NCBI GenBank assembly: GCA_023079485.1
Contig: CM041084.1
Location: forward strand, 124,596,292-124,660,291
Reading direction: 5' to 3'
Origin: Archilochus colubris
Lineage: Eukaryota > Chordata > Aves > Apodiformes > Trochilidae
DNA: 64,000 nt
Shown: positions 1-12,426 of the stretch, one piece after another
How positions within the stretch are numbered: the first letter of the stretch is position 1
How the letters are laid out: every line of letters starts with the position of its first letter
Notes under the pieces: generated by a model
Database searches by the model: none
What the model was told of the DNA's origin: nothing
The model's input: the letters and a program-made list of their open reading frames with translations, nothing else
Made by a program: the position numbers and the translations under genes

Positions 1-1689
1 CCAATTCAGAAACTTCAGATACCATCAGAGCAGTGGGAGCTCAGCAAAGAGTTTTGAAGAGTCTCCTTTGAGGTATAAAGGGGTATTTAGACAGACTTAT
101 GTGGCTATGGGATGAAAATGCTTTCAGAAGGATTCCATTCAGCTCTCAAGGGGCCTAACCTAACCAGCATTAATCTTTTGTCCTGCATGTTCCTGGCACC
201 ATCAGCTCTCCTCACTGACCATGGCAAGGGCAAATAGCACACTTTCTGCTGACATCTGCAATACCCTGATAGGGCCCAGGGTTTAGGGTTTCTCTCTGGT
301 GCTTGTTCTGTGCCATTTGTCTTTGGTAGTGCAGATGAAGTGGGAAGCAGTACCCAGGAATAGAGAAGGCAGTGATTTGGGGATTCTCCGTTTTGAGCCC
401 TGAAAGTCAGTAATCAGTGATCACAAGCTGAACATTTGTCACCAAGAACTGCTTGTGAAAACTTGGATCAATCTTTTTTTTTCTCTCCTATTATGACATA
501 CTCAGTCCTGCTTTCCTTTATCAGTAGTGGAAAAAAAAAGAAAAATACACAACAACCACTAAAAAGTCTGATATGATCCTAAAGGACATCCTTTTTAAAT
601 CTTCACACTGTTAGTATACATGGTAATAGAGAAATTATAACATGCATTCACTTGCCAACATGCTCCAAACTAAGTAAAAAAAAAAAATTATCCCTGTCTA
701 GACATTGATTTCTTTATTTGCTGACTAAAATCAGTTGTGCTCAGGTTAAGGCAAGACAAAGCCATGAGTTTCTCTGATTGTCGCTGCCCAGAACAGTGAA
801 AGTTTGAATGTAAAGCTCTGTTTCTGAGCAGTAGGAAGAAAGTAGCTGTTCTAAAAATATGTATTTATGAGTTCTGCATAAAGAAAACCCCCAAACAAGA
901 TAGCCTTCTCTATAAGCATTAAAAAAATATGTGGGAAAGAACTAATATTTCCCTGGATCCTCATTAGATGCTGCTAGTGGTTGCTGCACTGAGAGAAAAA
1001 GGTTTCTTCTCTGTGTCAGGAGAGATTGTGTGTGGAAAGCAGTGATAAAGCCTGGGGTACTTTCTGAGTGCTTTTTTAAGTATCTCAGTAAAGCTCACAA
1101 ATACTTCTTTAAACTACTGCAGCTTTGAAGAACCATCAGGATAGTCTAAAAATCAGAAAAAAAAGTATTTACAGCTACAGGACTAAATATTTTTAAAGTA
1201 CATGACCACATGGAATTTTCAATTACAACAAAAATACAGTACTTATGTAACTGTCCTTCCTGTGATTTTTTCCATCCTCCAGTATTGTTTCAGAGAAATA
1301 GTCCTGCACAATGCCTAATAATTTGTCCCAGGACTCTGTTCCCATAGATCTGAAATGTTTTAGTTTAATCTTCACCCAAACAAATATTCCCTTAAATAAA
1401 ATAGAATAATATTCTCAGTGGCATGTGCTGGGTCTTTTCAGTCACTTGGAAGAGTAAACAGAGCCCCCCTGCCTGTTCCTGCTTCCTTTGGCTCCCACTT
1501 CCTTTCCCACGTGCTGTATTTCTCTGACTGTTTGACCCATGCTTAGGCCTTGCAGGTTCCATCTTCCTTTCTCAGCCCTAACAGCACCACAGCACCTCCA
1601 ATGACCCATGGAAACAAGCTCTGCCACCCTCATTGGGAAACTATGGCTGAAACTTTTCTACTCTGTGGGAAATGGTTCCATGTGGATGC

Positions 1690-1728
1690 CACACGTCCAT
1701 GTGGACGTGTGCTGTCTACACACGTCCA
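1690..1728. repeat. Perfect 10-bp hairpin with a third direct copy of its arm
   Basis: The arm CACACGTCCA at 1690-1699 is followed after two bases by its exact reverse complement TGGACGTGTG at 1702-1711. The same ten bases return in direct orientation at 1719-1728. The three copies within 39 bp can form either of two hairpins. The word contains ACGT, the core of several bZIP and bHLH binding sites. No gene start is visible nearby, so a regulatory role is only a possibility and a small local duplication is equally likely. Confidence 0.6.
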
Positions 1729-1780
1729 AAGATTGCTCCTCTTATCTTGATCTTTCTGCCTCTTTTTTACTTCCCTACAC

Positions 1781-1796
1781 TTTTTTTTTTTTTTTT
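1781..1796. repeat. Poly(T) run, T16
   Basis: Sixteen consecutive T residues are read directly. No retroposon body or target-site duplication is recognisable around them, so this is annotated as a plain homopolymer. Confidence 0.95.
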
Positions 1797-4700
1797 CCTG
1801 AACTGGATTCTTGACTAGTTTTACTCTTTGCTACAGAATATGCATGTCTTCAGATTTGTTTTTTTCTTAACTGATGCATTCTGAGGAAAGAAATGCTTGT
1901 TTTGGTCAAGATATGAGTTAGTCTAAAAGAAAAATGTTCCTCTCAATTCATGTACCTCAAAACAGGCAGCACTCCTGAACACAGTTTTTCAAGAGGAAAT
2001 CAACTGAAAATATGGCAGGTCAAAAAATTCCTCTCAGCTTGATTACTGCTTAGATGATGTGTAAGAGGTACGTAACAATGCCACAATGCCACACTCAAAG
2101 GAATTGTTCTACTTTGAAGCTATACCCAGCTGGCACCTGTGTTGGTGTCATTGCCATCACAGCACAGGATCAGCTATGTTTTTCTTTTCTCTTCTCCCAC
2201 TCTCTTACCAGAATGGGATGATGTTCAGTGCTCCCTACACCACTTTGAATAAATTTGCACTGTATACCTTTGTTTAAGGAGAACATGCTAATTTTTCTCT
2301 GAGTTTATTTACTGGAGCAGAAAGCCTACTCATTGGACCCTCATAGGAGCCAAATTATAGTACCTCTTGTTATACTATTTTATAAATTACTTTTATCTGT
2401 GAACTCCTACATATTTCTGATAAATTTCTGTGAATCCACACAGCAGTGTCACTACCACAAGTGTTTGCATATCTGCCATGGCATATGGGAATTTTTGTGC
2501 CTTTTAAACACCTCCTAAGGAATAATCCACAGAACCCAAACCTTTTCCAGAGAGTAGGATGAAAATACCTATTCTACCATGTACTCTGTTGGGGCATTCC
2601 TTCCCCAATGCCCCATGTACTTCATGAATACAGGGAATGATTAGTTCAAGTTAATTTCTTTTTAGAAATTACCATTTAGAGCTTGGATGACCCAGAAAGC
2701 TGAAATGACAATAAAGCTCATCAGGCTGATCAGAAAGCAGGGGGTTATGGCCCTCCAGAAAGACAATGTATACCTCATCCTGCTGATTTTCAGGATTCAA
2801 AGCAAAGATTGGATGTATTTAGCTGAATTAGGTCAAGAAAATGAAGAAAGTGGCTGTGGACAGAGATATCTAGGCATCCCAGAAACCTGGAGACATTTGT
2901 ATTTGGTCAGAAAGTCTCTATTTGAAAGTGAAACTAAGTTCTTACTCTTTAGGAATCAGGCACTGACTCCCATTTATAGAGTACACAGGGTCAGCATGAG
3001 ACATCATGTTAACATTAACAATGGGTAGTTAATATGAGACTGGAAAATCTTCTTTTTAGTCACTATCCTTAACTCTGATTGGTATTTATCTAAACAAAAT
3101 CCATGCCAAAAGACAGTCCTACACAGAAGTTTGTAATTACCTTTGGAATGGACCTTACCAGCAGAAAAGCAAAGAAGGACAGTTTCATTTAAAAATTATT
3201 GTCAGCCTCAAAGAACATCTGCAGACGTGATTACCTGCTCAACTGTTGTTGTCATGTCACCAAGTTACTGGTGCAGCTAAGATTAGGATAAGAAAAGAGG
3301 TCTGCAGTTTTGCAATACTAGCAGGCTCCTGAGATAATTTCACAGGCAAATTTTGGATGAAGAAGGACTGGACCTCATGGTGTACTTCTTTTAAGATCTC
3401 AGAGAATGAGAAAAAGGCATTTGTCCCTCTCAAAAAATCACTTCTACTTTTGGTGATCTGTGAGGAACTAGTGAAAAGCAATTTAAGCCAAGTTTTTTAA
3501 ATACCATGGAGGCATTTGTTTAGAAGCTGAGGATAACAGAAATGCTGAACAAAGCACAAGAAACTTCATAATTTTTCTGAAATACAAGCAGGAATCCATT
3601 TGGGCACATCCCCAGATAACTATCCATGTCTGCAAAAATGTAATGTTAACCATTGCAGGTTCTTAAAAGGCACAGTTATTGATCTCAGTTCACAACACTG
3701 CAAGGAAGTAAACGCACTAAGTCAAATAAATGCTATCAGGGACATCATCTCTGAATATCTTGCCTTGCCTGTCTTATCCAAGTTGTGGAGAAAGCATTAT
3801 AAATGTATCTTATCTAATTATGCAGTGCCCAAACAGGCAAATAACATCTGAGATGACCGTTAGATTATTTTGGCTTTACTGTACACTAATTTAGGAGTCT
3901 TAAAGAAAGACTTTAAGGGCCTCCAAAGTCATGGCACAGCTAATTCAGTTAATCAGCCATCACTGAGAACTGTGGTGGTCAGTAGACACTGACAGTAAAG
4001 CAGAGCTGAAGGCCTCTGCATTATGGAGAGGAAGCATAAGACCCCTCAGAGCTGATAGCATCAATGAAGGAAAGGAGTAGCTTCCTGAGTGGAAGCTGAA
4101 ATCAGATATAATTCCAACAATATCTACCAGGAAATCACAGAAATGTGCAGGATTCATTAGCTTCCAAGAAGATGTAGATATTTCGCTAAATCTCAAAAGT
4201 TCATGTGCATGGTAGTTGTTTCCAGCAAGTTCAACAAGAAGCATGACAAAGATCCTGTTGTCATTCCCTCCAAATGCATTAGTGTTTCTTTATAAGTTGC
4301 TACCTGATGAGCCATTTATATAATTGGCCCAAGTTATTTCCTCTGCTGTCTCTGCACCAACAATGTCTAATCTGACTTTGTTTCCTATGATTCTTATCCA
4401 GAGATGCATTTAAATGTCAACATACTGTCAAAAAATCAAAGTAAAACAAACCAGACCTGTGTTGCCTAATTTTACACAAATTTTTATGATGTCAAGATAT
4501 CTCCCTTTCTGAGACATTTTAGTCTCTATTGTTCACTACATCAGACTTTTGGTCATTAATATAGCTGTAGCTCCTACTGCTTATCCCGCTTTTCCACCCT
4601 TTTCCTCCCTCCCACTTAAACTGCCAAGTATTTTTCTTGAGCCTCCCAATTTCCTCTTTATCTACTTACATCATGACCAGGAAATATTGTGGTGTTAAAT

Positions 4701-7501
4701 AAATAATTTTGACCATATCAGTTCAAGCATCTCAGAGTCTCCATTGTACTCTGAATAATCATTTTATTGCAAGATCAGGTAAGAACATCCAAATGCCAGT
4801 ATCTGGTATTTGTACCATTGCCATCATTTTGCCTAATCCTAACTTGTCTAATATTTAAGTTAATTTCTTCTCCATTTTATACAGTGCTGTTTTATCAGGA
4901 TTTTTTTGGATACAATTACTGTAGCAAACCCATGAAGGAGATTTGCTCTACCAGTAGTACGAGAATGTGTTTCTGGTGAAGCAATATACATAATCGTAGC
5001 TGTGGTCCCCACCAGGATATTATTTCTATTTACTTATTCTTTGATAAGTGACCAGTAAATGTGGGAAGGTAGATGCTTACTTAGGAGGCTTATTCATGGC
5101 AATGACTCACTCTATAAATCCATAGAGTTAGGAGTAGCAACTTAGAAACAGGGCTTCCCAAGTATATCTCTGATGGTATTCACTGTAGGGCAAAGGCATA
5201 CAAAGCTAAGGATCATATTAGCATTTTGCACATCATCTCGAGAGCTGCTCTTAATTTGTGAACTACAGAAGAAGATGCAGGAGTGTCTGCCTCAAGAGAA
5301 TAATACTGTTTTGGAAAGCATACTGAATTTAGCCAAATAAGCTGCTTTGCTTAAGTATTCACTGTAAGAAGTAAAGAGAGTGCTCCAGAAAGTGATGTGG
5401 GGAATGCAAATTAGGTTCCATTTGGAACTTTGATTATCCAGGGATTTTAGGGAGTTTATTTGTCTGGTTTGCCCCCTCAGGGTTGGAGAATATTAGGATG
5501 TCTCATTTTTTAGCTGCCTGCTCCCCTCCCTCCACTACATCTTTGTTCAAGCTTCGGGTATCATCTAGCATTTCATTAAAGACTCCCTGTGTTTCCCCAT
5601 AAAGCCTTGTTATCCTGGTAAGGTCCATTTTTGCAGTTGATAGTGGTGTTTTAAAATCATTTAAGAATCAAAAGATACCCTGCTTTTCCAAGACCACAAG
5701 GCATAAAAACTCTTCTGAAGTCCTGGGATGAATTTCTATTTTTTAAAACCAGCCTCCTTATGTAACAATAGGATCAATGCTTTTTCACATTGTTACTTCC
5801 TGAAGTAATTTTCATTTTCTCTGATCCTAAGAAAAATTCTTTATTTATTGTCATAATGACACCTCAGGGATGGTATATGCACCAGTCACAGGGTTCACTG
5901 ATCCCTAAGTGACCATAGGTGTGATGACCTCAATTGCCTGCACATCAATGTGCTCAAACAGGCAGACACAGGATTTGCATCTAAATGGCTTTTTAGAAAA
6001 ATATTTTATGGGTCATAATGAAGCTACAGTGTTGTGTAACCACGGTTAATGTGCTTTTGTAGTTGTTTTTGAAACTCTTCTGAGCATGTCAGAATCAATT
6101 AGGTAGAAGTATCCAAAACTTAGAATGGTGAAGTTCGCATCTGATGTCTAATTTAAAGTCTGCAAAGAAAGATCTTTGCACATAATGTTGCTTTTTTCGT
6201 TTTGTACAGACTTAGATATTGCTTTTTTCACATGAAAGCACAAGTCTTAATATAAATCTGAGGTTATAATTTGCCAAAGGCCGTCTCATTTTTGTTTTGG
6301 ATTTGGAATTGAAAAGGTATTACAAAGTTGATTTTCCTGGGTTTCATAAAGTAAAACTTCTGAATGTCAGTTCTGAAACTTCTCTCTGAAAGCTTTTCCC
6401 TGTGATGATTATCCTGTTATTAAAAATTTTTCCACGGACTCAGTTCTGGCAGCAGGAAGACCAATTATGTAGGCATTTGCTACTTTTATGCATCTGGATT
6501 TCTGTTTTGCTTTCAGTAGAGCTGCTTGTCTAGCTAAAGTTGCACCTGTGCATAATATGGCTGAAGGTAAATGTCAGTGAATGGAATCAGTACATTTGAA
6601 TGCTAAATTCTGAACTGTAGAGAGCTTCTTATATGTTATCTTCTGTATATCTATGAACCATCTGATAAAGAGAAACGTAAATTTCCTGCAGAAAGGGTCT
6701 TCCTTTTGCTTCACGAAAATAATAATTAACAAAAGTTAAGTCCTGGATTTTTAAAACAAATTCATCTGCAAGAAAAATTTGCAGTGCAAAGTGAATCAGA
6801 TCTACCTACTCATAATTTTTTACTTAAAGTTGCACTATGAATTCCACCAAAATGAATTTAAGCAAACTGATTTTAGATATGTACTGCCATAACCCTACTG
6901 TGAAATTTGCTTCCAGATAAAATTTTGTGTCCTATGAAAATTTACTGTTATCTGATTTAATTTTAGAACAAAATTAATCATAAGATTTATCAGATTATCA
7001 CCATTTTTTAATAGAAATATTAGGAAACTTCATGAGTAGCCTACTTGTGACACTACTGAAGGTCACACAGGGATTAAGGCAAGCAGCAATTGCATTTGAC
7101 TTCAGTCCAGCAAAGCACTTAATTAAATGAAAACTGCCATTATCATCAACAGAGCTGTAGATACTGTTAAAGTTAAAAAAATTTACATGCTCACATAGAT
7201 TATAGTCCAAGATCTTATTCATTTATACTGAACATAAAGATTTCATGAGAATTTCTAGCTTTCTTGAGGTTGGAAGTACCATATAAATGACTTAGGATTC
7301 AGCAGTCTAAGGAAGAGAAGTAGACTAAGACAGTGATAAGTCTGACTGGATGCTGCAAGGCTAAGGGCAACCTAGGTACACTTTGCCCTCTTTTAAAGGT
7401 AATTTATAGCCTCCAGCATGAATAGGGGCTGCTGGTATCCAGATTGTTGCTCAGTGAAGCTGTTGCTTGCTGCTGATGCCTGAGCTAACTGCATAAACTA
7501 G

Positions 7502-7504
<3 letters not shown>

Positions 7505-7536
<32 letters not shown>
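7505..7536. repeat. (TG)16 dinucleotide microsatellite
   Basis: This is an uninterrupted run of sixteen TG units, read directly. It is followed by the short imperfect direct repeat CTTGCTTGG. Alternating purine-pyrimidine tracts of this kind can adopt left-handed Z-DNA and are usually length-polymorphic. No gene is adjacent. Confidence 0.97.
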
Positions 7537-7538
<2 letters not shown>

Positions 7539-8840
7539 TGCTTGGATGCTTTATCACAAACATTGAGCTGTGTTAAATCATTTAGCTTTAAGGAAGAAAC
7601 CATTATATTCTTTCAAGGGGTCTAAAATGAAATTAATTTTGCTGCTGGAGCAGTACTTGAAGGGTACTTTCCTATGGGCTCACTTAATGAACAGCTGCTT
7701 CCTATTAAGGGAAGGGTAGATCCCTGTTTGAAATTTTACAAAGGAAGCTTAAGATTAATTAGAGCAATTATCCTACACGGTAAGAGTGTCTTTTGGAATT
7801 TTCCATAACCTTGCAGGTTTACAATACAGCTTTCAGTCTCCCAAATGAATGCTTTCTCCCCTTGTCATTGGTTTCAAAGGGAAAGCTGTATGTATTCTTA
7901 TTGTTCACTCTGCAAACAGGAGGATACACAAAAGAATAAGCTGAGCAAATAATATTAACAGAAATGGTCTTGCATTAAAGAAGAATATCTTACTCTCAGA
8001 GTGACGTTGTAGTCAGATTGGAGTCAAAGTTATAAAAGAAGTAGCACTATAATGCCTGTAGAGAGGAACTGATAGATCCTTCTATTTGAACATGCCAGCC
8101 AAGTACTTGTGAAAAGCAAAGCCTTTCTACCTCTTGAGCTAACTAAACAATCCCTAAGGCTTGCATCTACCTTATATTTAATTTTTATGTAGAAATAATC
8201 CTGGTTTTATACATTATTTTCCATAATTATTAAATACTAATGCTTTTGAGGGGTTTTGATCATCCCAATACTGCTGATTGGATTAGCTGATAGCACGATT
8301 TTTTTCTACGCATTTGTACTATATTTGCTTTCTTGCATTTTGTCACTCTTGACTCCTGCTGATAATTTGGTTAGAAAGATTCCTGAGTCTCCATTTTAAA
8401 AGGAGATGGAGAGGATTATTACCTCTAGAAAAGCAGAGAAAGCAACACCATCTTTCTGAAGGGTAAAGACCTTTCTGGCAGGTCATGCTTTAGTCAAGTA
8501 GAAGTTGAGCTTGGTATAATGCCTGCTGAGTAAAAAGTCTGTGCACAGTGTTATGCCATTATCCAATTATCCTTTCCAGCTTAAAAAAACCACACAACCA
8601 TGTAATGCTGCTTCACTCAGGACAAGTTTGAATTCTCAGTGTTACTCACATGATCCCTTCATCAAAATCTGAATAAGATCTTGTGTTCAGAGATTCCCAA
8701 GCCCTGTGAAAGATCATTCATCAGTATCAGATTCATAATCTCATATAGTTTAAATAGCAAATCTGATAATTTATATTAACACTATTGAGGCTAAAATTAA
8801 ATACATTGTTTTCAAATCTAACAGATGATATTTGGACAGG

Positions 8841-8932
8841 TTGGATGGACCAGAGCTGACCCACTACGGACTTTGGAGACAGAAAGTTGGATGGACCAGA
8901 GCTGACCCACTACGGACTTTGGAGACAGAAAG
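8841..8932. repeat. Exact 46-bp tandem duplication, two copies
   Basis: A 46-bp unit beginning TTGGATGGACCAGAGC and ending GGAGACAGAAAG occurs at 8841-8886 and again immediately at 8887-8932 with no mismatch. The unit is not a simple-sequence motif and contains one CpG (ACTACGGAC) preserved in both copies. Perfect identity implies a recent duplication by slippage or unequal exchange, an unfixed length polymorphism, or an assembly duplication artefact. No reading frame or other annotated feature uses it. Confidence 0.95.
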
Positions 8933-9351
8933 TCCTCTTGAAGATTCAGGCTATAGAGAGACGATAGACCCTATTATAACTTCTTCACTTTTCTAGTCCT
9001 TTTAGGGGTCGAAGAGAGGAACTGCACAGTGCTCACACTGTGTGGCTGCATGTTCAAAGGGCTCACCTCTCAGTGTTTAATGAGGGAACTACAGTTTCTC
9101 AATATCCCTGTGAAACATCTTTTGCAACCCCTGTAAATTATGTTTGACTCCATCCATCTCTTAGGAAAATGTCATAGGTTCTTTTGGAGCTAGAGACTGT
9201 CCTGGGGAAATACTGAGAAGTCAAGTGCTGTGCAGAAAATAGCTGCAAATATACTTTTTTTTTTATTGGACCTTGCTAGAGGATGGGAATTTTTTAGAGA
9301 CCGTCTCATTTCTCTAGGCTCAGCAGTATCATCCCTTCTCCTCGCCTCCAC

Positions 9352-9375
9352 AAAAAAAAAAAAAAAAAAAAAAAA
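9352..9375. repeat. Poly(A) run, A24
   Basis: Twenty-four consecutive A residues follow a pyrimidine-rich stretch (CTTCTCCTCGCCTCCAC). A poly(A) run can mark the 3' end of a retroposed sequence, but the 200 bp upstream match no element or messenger that I recognise and no flanking direct repeat is evident. Confidence 0.95.
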
Positions 9376-9519
9376 GGTGAAAAGTTATCAAAACATCAGA
9401 GTTTGGTTATACTAGTGTTCAGGTTTAATATGCTATGCATTCTGACTCCAAAGAAATGCTGTCCTTGGGCCACTTTGAGAAGTATACTTAAAGCTACACT
9501 AATACTGTTTTTATTTAAA

Positions 9520-9562
9520 TCAAACAAACAAAAAAAGAAACAAAAACCCCCACAAACCCCAC
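9520..9562. repeat. A/C-rich low-complexity stretch
   Basis: CAAACAAACAAAAAAAG-type sequence runs into AAAACCCCC-type sequence. It resembles the many degenerate A-rich patches elsewhere in the window. No further structure is visible. Confidence 0.85.
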
Positions 9563-10150
9563 TTTTCTGTATTTGTTTCACAGGAAGAAAGTAGAGGTAT
9601 CTCCCCAAGTAAGTGGTAGTCTTTAATTTGCCCACCACTTACACTTTCCTCTATGGAAAGCTAAGCTGGTAGGGAGACAAGGAGAGTGTTCCCCTTTCAA
9701 AGGATTTTCTATTTTCTCCTCTTCTTTCCTTTCCATTGTTCTGCTTGATTTTCACTGTTCTTTCTAATGGCATTTCCTTAAGGTCAGTCTATTGTTATTT
9801 AGAAGTGTGACAGAGATATCAGGCTGAGTCATGCAATATTTGCCAACTCCACACCTTTCAGCACTCTGATACTGAGGGCAGAGGTAAAATAGCTGTTTGC
9901 AAGTATTACTGTTTCCTAAACAAAAGCTTTTCTTAAAAAAAAAGTATGAAAAGAAATTCTAAGAAGAATATTACATTTTAATGTATTTTCTATGGGTATC
10001 CATAAGCCTATAATGAAATTGAAGCTGAACTGTGCCAGCAGTATTCACAAGTAACGCTTTAGTAACACATGCATGGAAGACTAAGAGAAAAACAGGAAGG
10101 AATTCAACTAAGAAAGATATTTTAAATCCACTGAGGATGCAGCTAAAAAT

Positions 10151-10169
10151 AAAAAAAAAAAAAAAAAAA
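10151..10169. repeat. Poly(A) run, A19
   Basis: Nineteen consecutive A residues precede GAAAAAG. As with the earlier run, no retroposed body or target-site duplication could be recognised. Confidence 0.95.
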
Positions 10170-11492
10170 GAAAAAGACTGCCTAAAAATTCTGATAGATT
10201 ACTGAAAAAATTATTTTCATTTCACAAATAGAATTTTACAATGACCGTGTTCAAAAAAACCCAACCCCTTAGATGTAGATAAAAAAGTAAACATAAAGCC
10301 CACCCTGTGTGAATCATCATGTGAGCCATCATGCGAGACACTAAACTTAAACTTCTCTGTAGCAATCTTGTAGTTTGCATTTGCCTTGAATAATTCCTAA
10401 CAACTACAGAAAACATCTGTATTGCAACCCCAAAGCTCAAAAGAGGCACCCTGAGATGGCTGCACATGTGATGGTGAGGTACTTGTTCATTCTAAAGTTG
10501 TCTTGACCTTAAAGTATCAGAAACAAAATATGTTATAGTTTATTATATATTATTCTTCTGACGTGGGACAATCCTGCAGAGCGGCTACTGAATGAGCTAA
10601 AGCTCTGGCTAGACACATACATGTGTGTTTACTTTTGCCACCTTAACTCTACAAAGCAAATTTTGATAACTAAATCCAAACAGAATGTTATATTTGCTTT
10701 TTTCTTCCTTCCAGATTTGCCCTTGCAGTCATTGCTTAATATTTTTTTCCCCTCCCTGAGATATGTGTCAGCACCCAGAGTGCTGCTTTCTTTACCCTTT
10801 GCAGGGGAGAGGAGCAGCAGGAATAACACTGATTAAAAATAAATGTCCCCTAACTGGATTAATTCTGGAATCATGACAGGAAAAATATTGGCCTAATACT
10901 ACAGTCTGCAACTCCATCATACTGAGAATTTGGTAAATCTGAGGCAAATCTTTCAAAATATGTAGGTTCAGACTACCTGCATCACTATTTCTATAAAAAT
11001 AATTACTATAATGACTAATTATTTGTCCAAAAGGTCACTTTTCACACAATGTTGTTGTAGATTTCACATGATAATTCCTGCCTTGAGCCAAGTGACTTGA
11101 AGTTAAACTAGGGCTTACAACTGAGATACAACATGCCTTTCAGACAAAATTAAGCAGGTTTCTCTGCCACACAGCAAATTCACCACAAGCCTAAGAAGTC
11201 ACCTAATCAAGTGCAGTGGATTTCCAGTTTTTCCATTTTTTAGCTTTATTGGCCCAGATCAGTGAAGCAGCGATCAAGGGTTTTCTTCTCTAAACATCAA
11301 GCAGAGAACTCACCCATCCTCTCCCAGTTTTTGGTCTCTAAAAATTTGACCTCTAACTTAAATCACTTGCAGCTCCTTTTCTAATTTGTGAAAGAACATA
11401 CACACATGGTCTTAAAAACACATAAAGCAGGGCTAGAGAAAGAGAGACCATTGCAGGAGTCTCTTCCCCTCTGTTAACTGTAGAGGTAAACT

Positions 11493-11501
11493 GGGGGGGG
11501 G
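11493..11501. repeat. Short homopolymer G9
   Basis: Nine consecutive G residues are read directly, an unusual homopolymer for this AT-rich region. The nearby GG runs are too few to call a G-quadruplex with confidence. Confidence 0.9.
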
Positions 11502-12299
11502 TACCTTTTAGGCCCCTTAAATTACATGAGGTGGACAGCCCAAGTGGTCCTGAGTCAGAGACCTCTTTGGCTTTGAAAATCTGAATTTTCTTACTGTCTC
11601 ACTGCATGCATGTTCCCTAGCCAGTTCTTTTGGGTTTTTTCTGAATCATCTTTTGCCTTTGAAACTCACTGTGAAAAGTAACTTCTCAAGAAACCGTGGA
11701 GTTTTTGTTCTTACAGGGAGAGCTCTGCTCTCCACTACCAACCTCTTTTCTTTTCCTGAAACTTTTAAGGGTGAACTTTTTAAAGACACATCTACTCTTT
11801 TGATATATTTTTTTGCTCTTAGTGTAGTACACAAGTATACAGAGACACACACCCCCCAAGTACATGCTCTCCCCCATCCTGCCCCTGCATGTACAAGTAA
11901 TTTAAGCTTGATTTCCCCATCTAGTAACTTAAAATGAAGTTTACAAATAATCATTTTGCAGGTAAAACCACATGCATGTTCTTTCATTCACTGCGCAGCT
12001 GAGAAACATGAAACGATTGACTGGTAATGCGAATGCTCTGTACTTCTGAGATTTTTTTCTAAATCACATGGATTTACAGAAGAATGTCTGGTGAGATGCC
12101 TTCATCAGCTCCCTCTAACTGTTTTATTTCCTTTTATATTGATGCTTCAATGAAATCTGTCTACCATATCTGTCTCATTGCTGTTATTGACCTCTGTCAA
12201 TTGCAGAGATTTGTTCCCAACAAAACGTTTATATGAAATTTGTTATGTTAACAAAGTAGAAGCCCTGTCCCAAAACAGAGCAGATTAGGAAGAAGTTGT

Positions 12300-12426
12300 T
12301 CTTTTGGGTTTTTTGTTTTTTTGTGGGGTTTTGTGTGTTTGTTTTGGTTAGGTTTTTAAAAATAATTTATTTATTTGTGTTGGTTTGTTTGTTTTGTTGT
12401 GTTGGTTGTTGATTTTTTTTTTTTTT
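12300..12426. repeat. T/G-rich low-complexity tract
   Basis: About 125 bp consist almost entirely of T and G on the plus strand (repeated TTTG, GTTTT and TTGG words), with a short A-bearing interruption near 12358-12375. The tract closes with a 14-base T run. Similar T/G-rich tracts recur at 15432-15497 and 16991-17043, as if one kind of low-complexity sequence is favoured in this genome. Confidence 0.9.

Larger units (their letters stand above)
1..7504. other. Single-copy AT-rich non-coding DNA
   Basis: I see no recognisable gene, RNA gene or interspersed repeat in this stretch. The longest ATG-initiated frame is 113 codons at 2687-3028 on the plus strand. It has no recognisable motif, no composition shift at its edges and no clear splice context, so it is treated as chance. 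Short homopolymer runs occur (for example T16 at 1781-1796) and there is a small perfect hairpin near 1690-1711. The text is typical of vertebrate intergenic or intronic DNA. Old repeats too decayed to recognise by eye may be present. Confidence 0.7.

Noticed and set aside
2687..3028. 113-codon ATG frame
   Set aside because: It has no motif, no compositional signature and no neighbours, and is within the chance range for this length of sequence.
9100..9375. Processed pseudogene ending in the A24 run
   Set aside because: No recognisable coding or RNA sequence lies upstream, and no target-site duplication was found.
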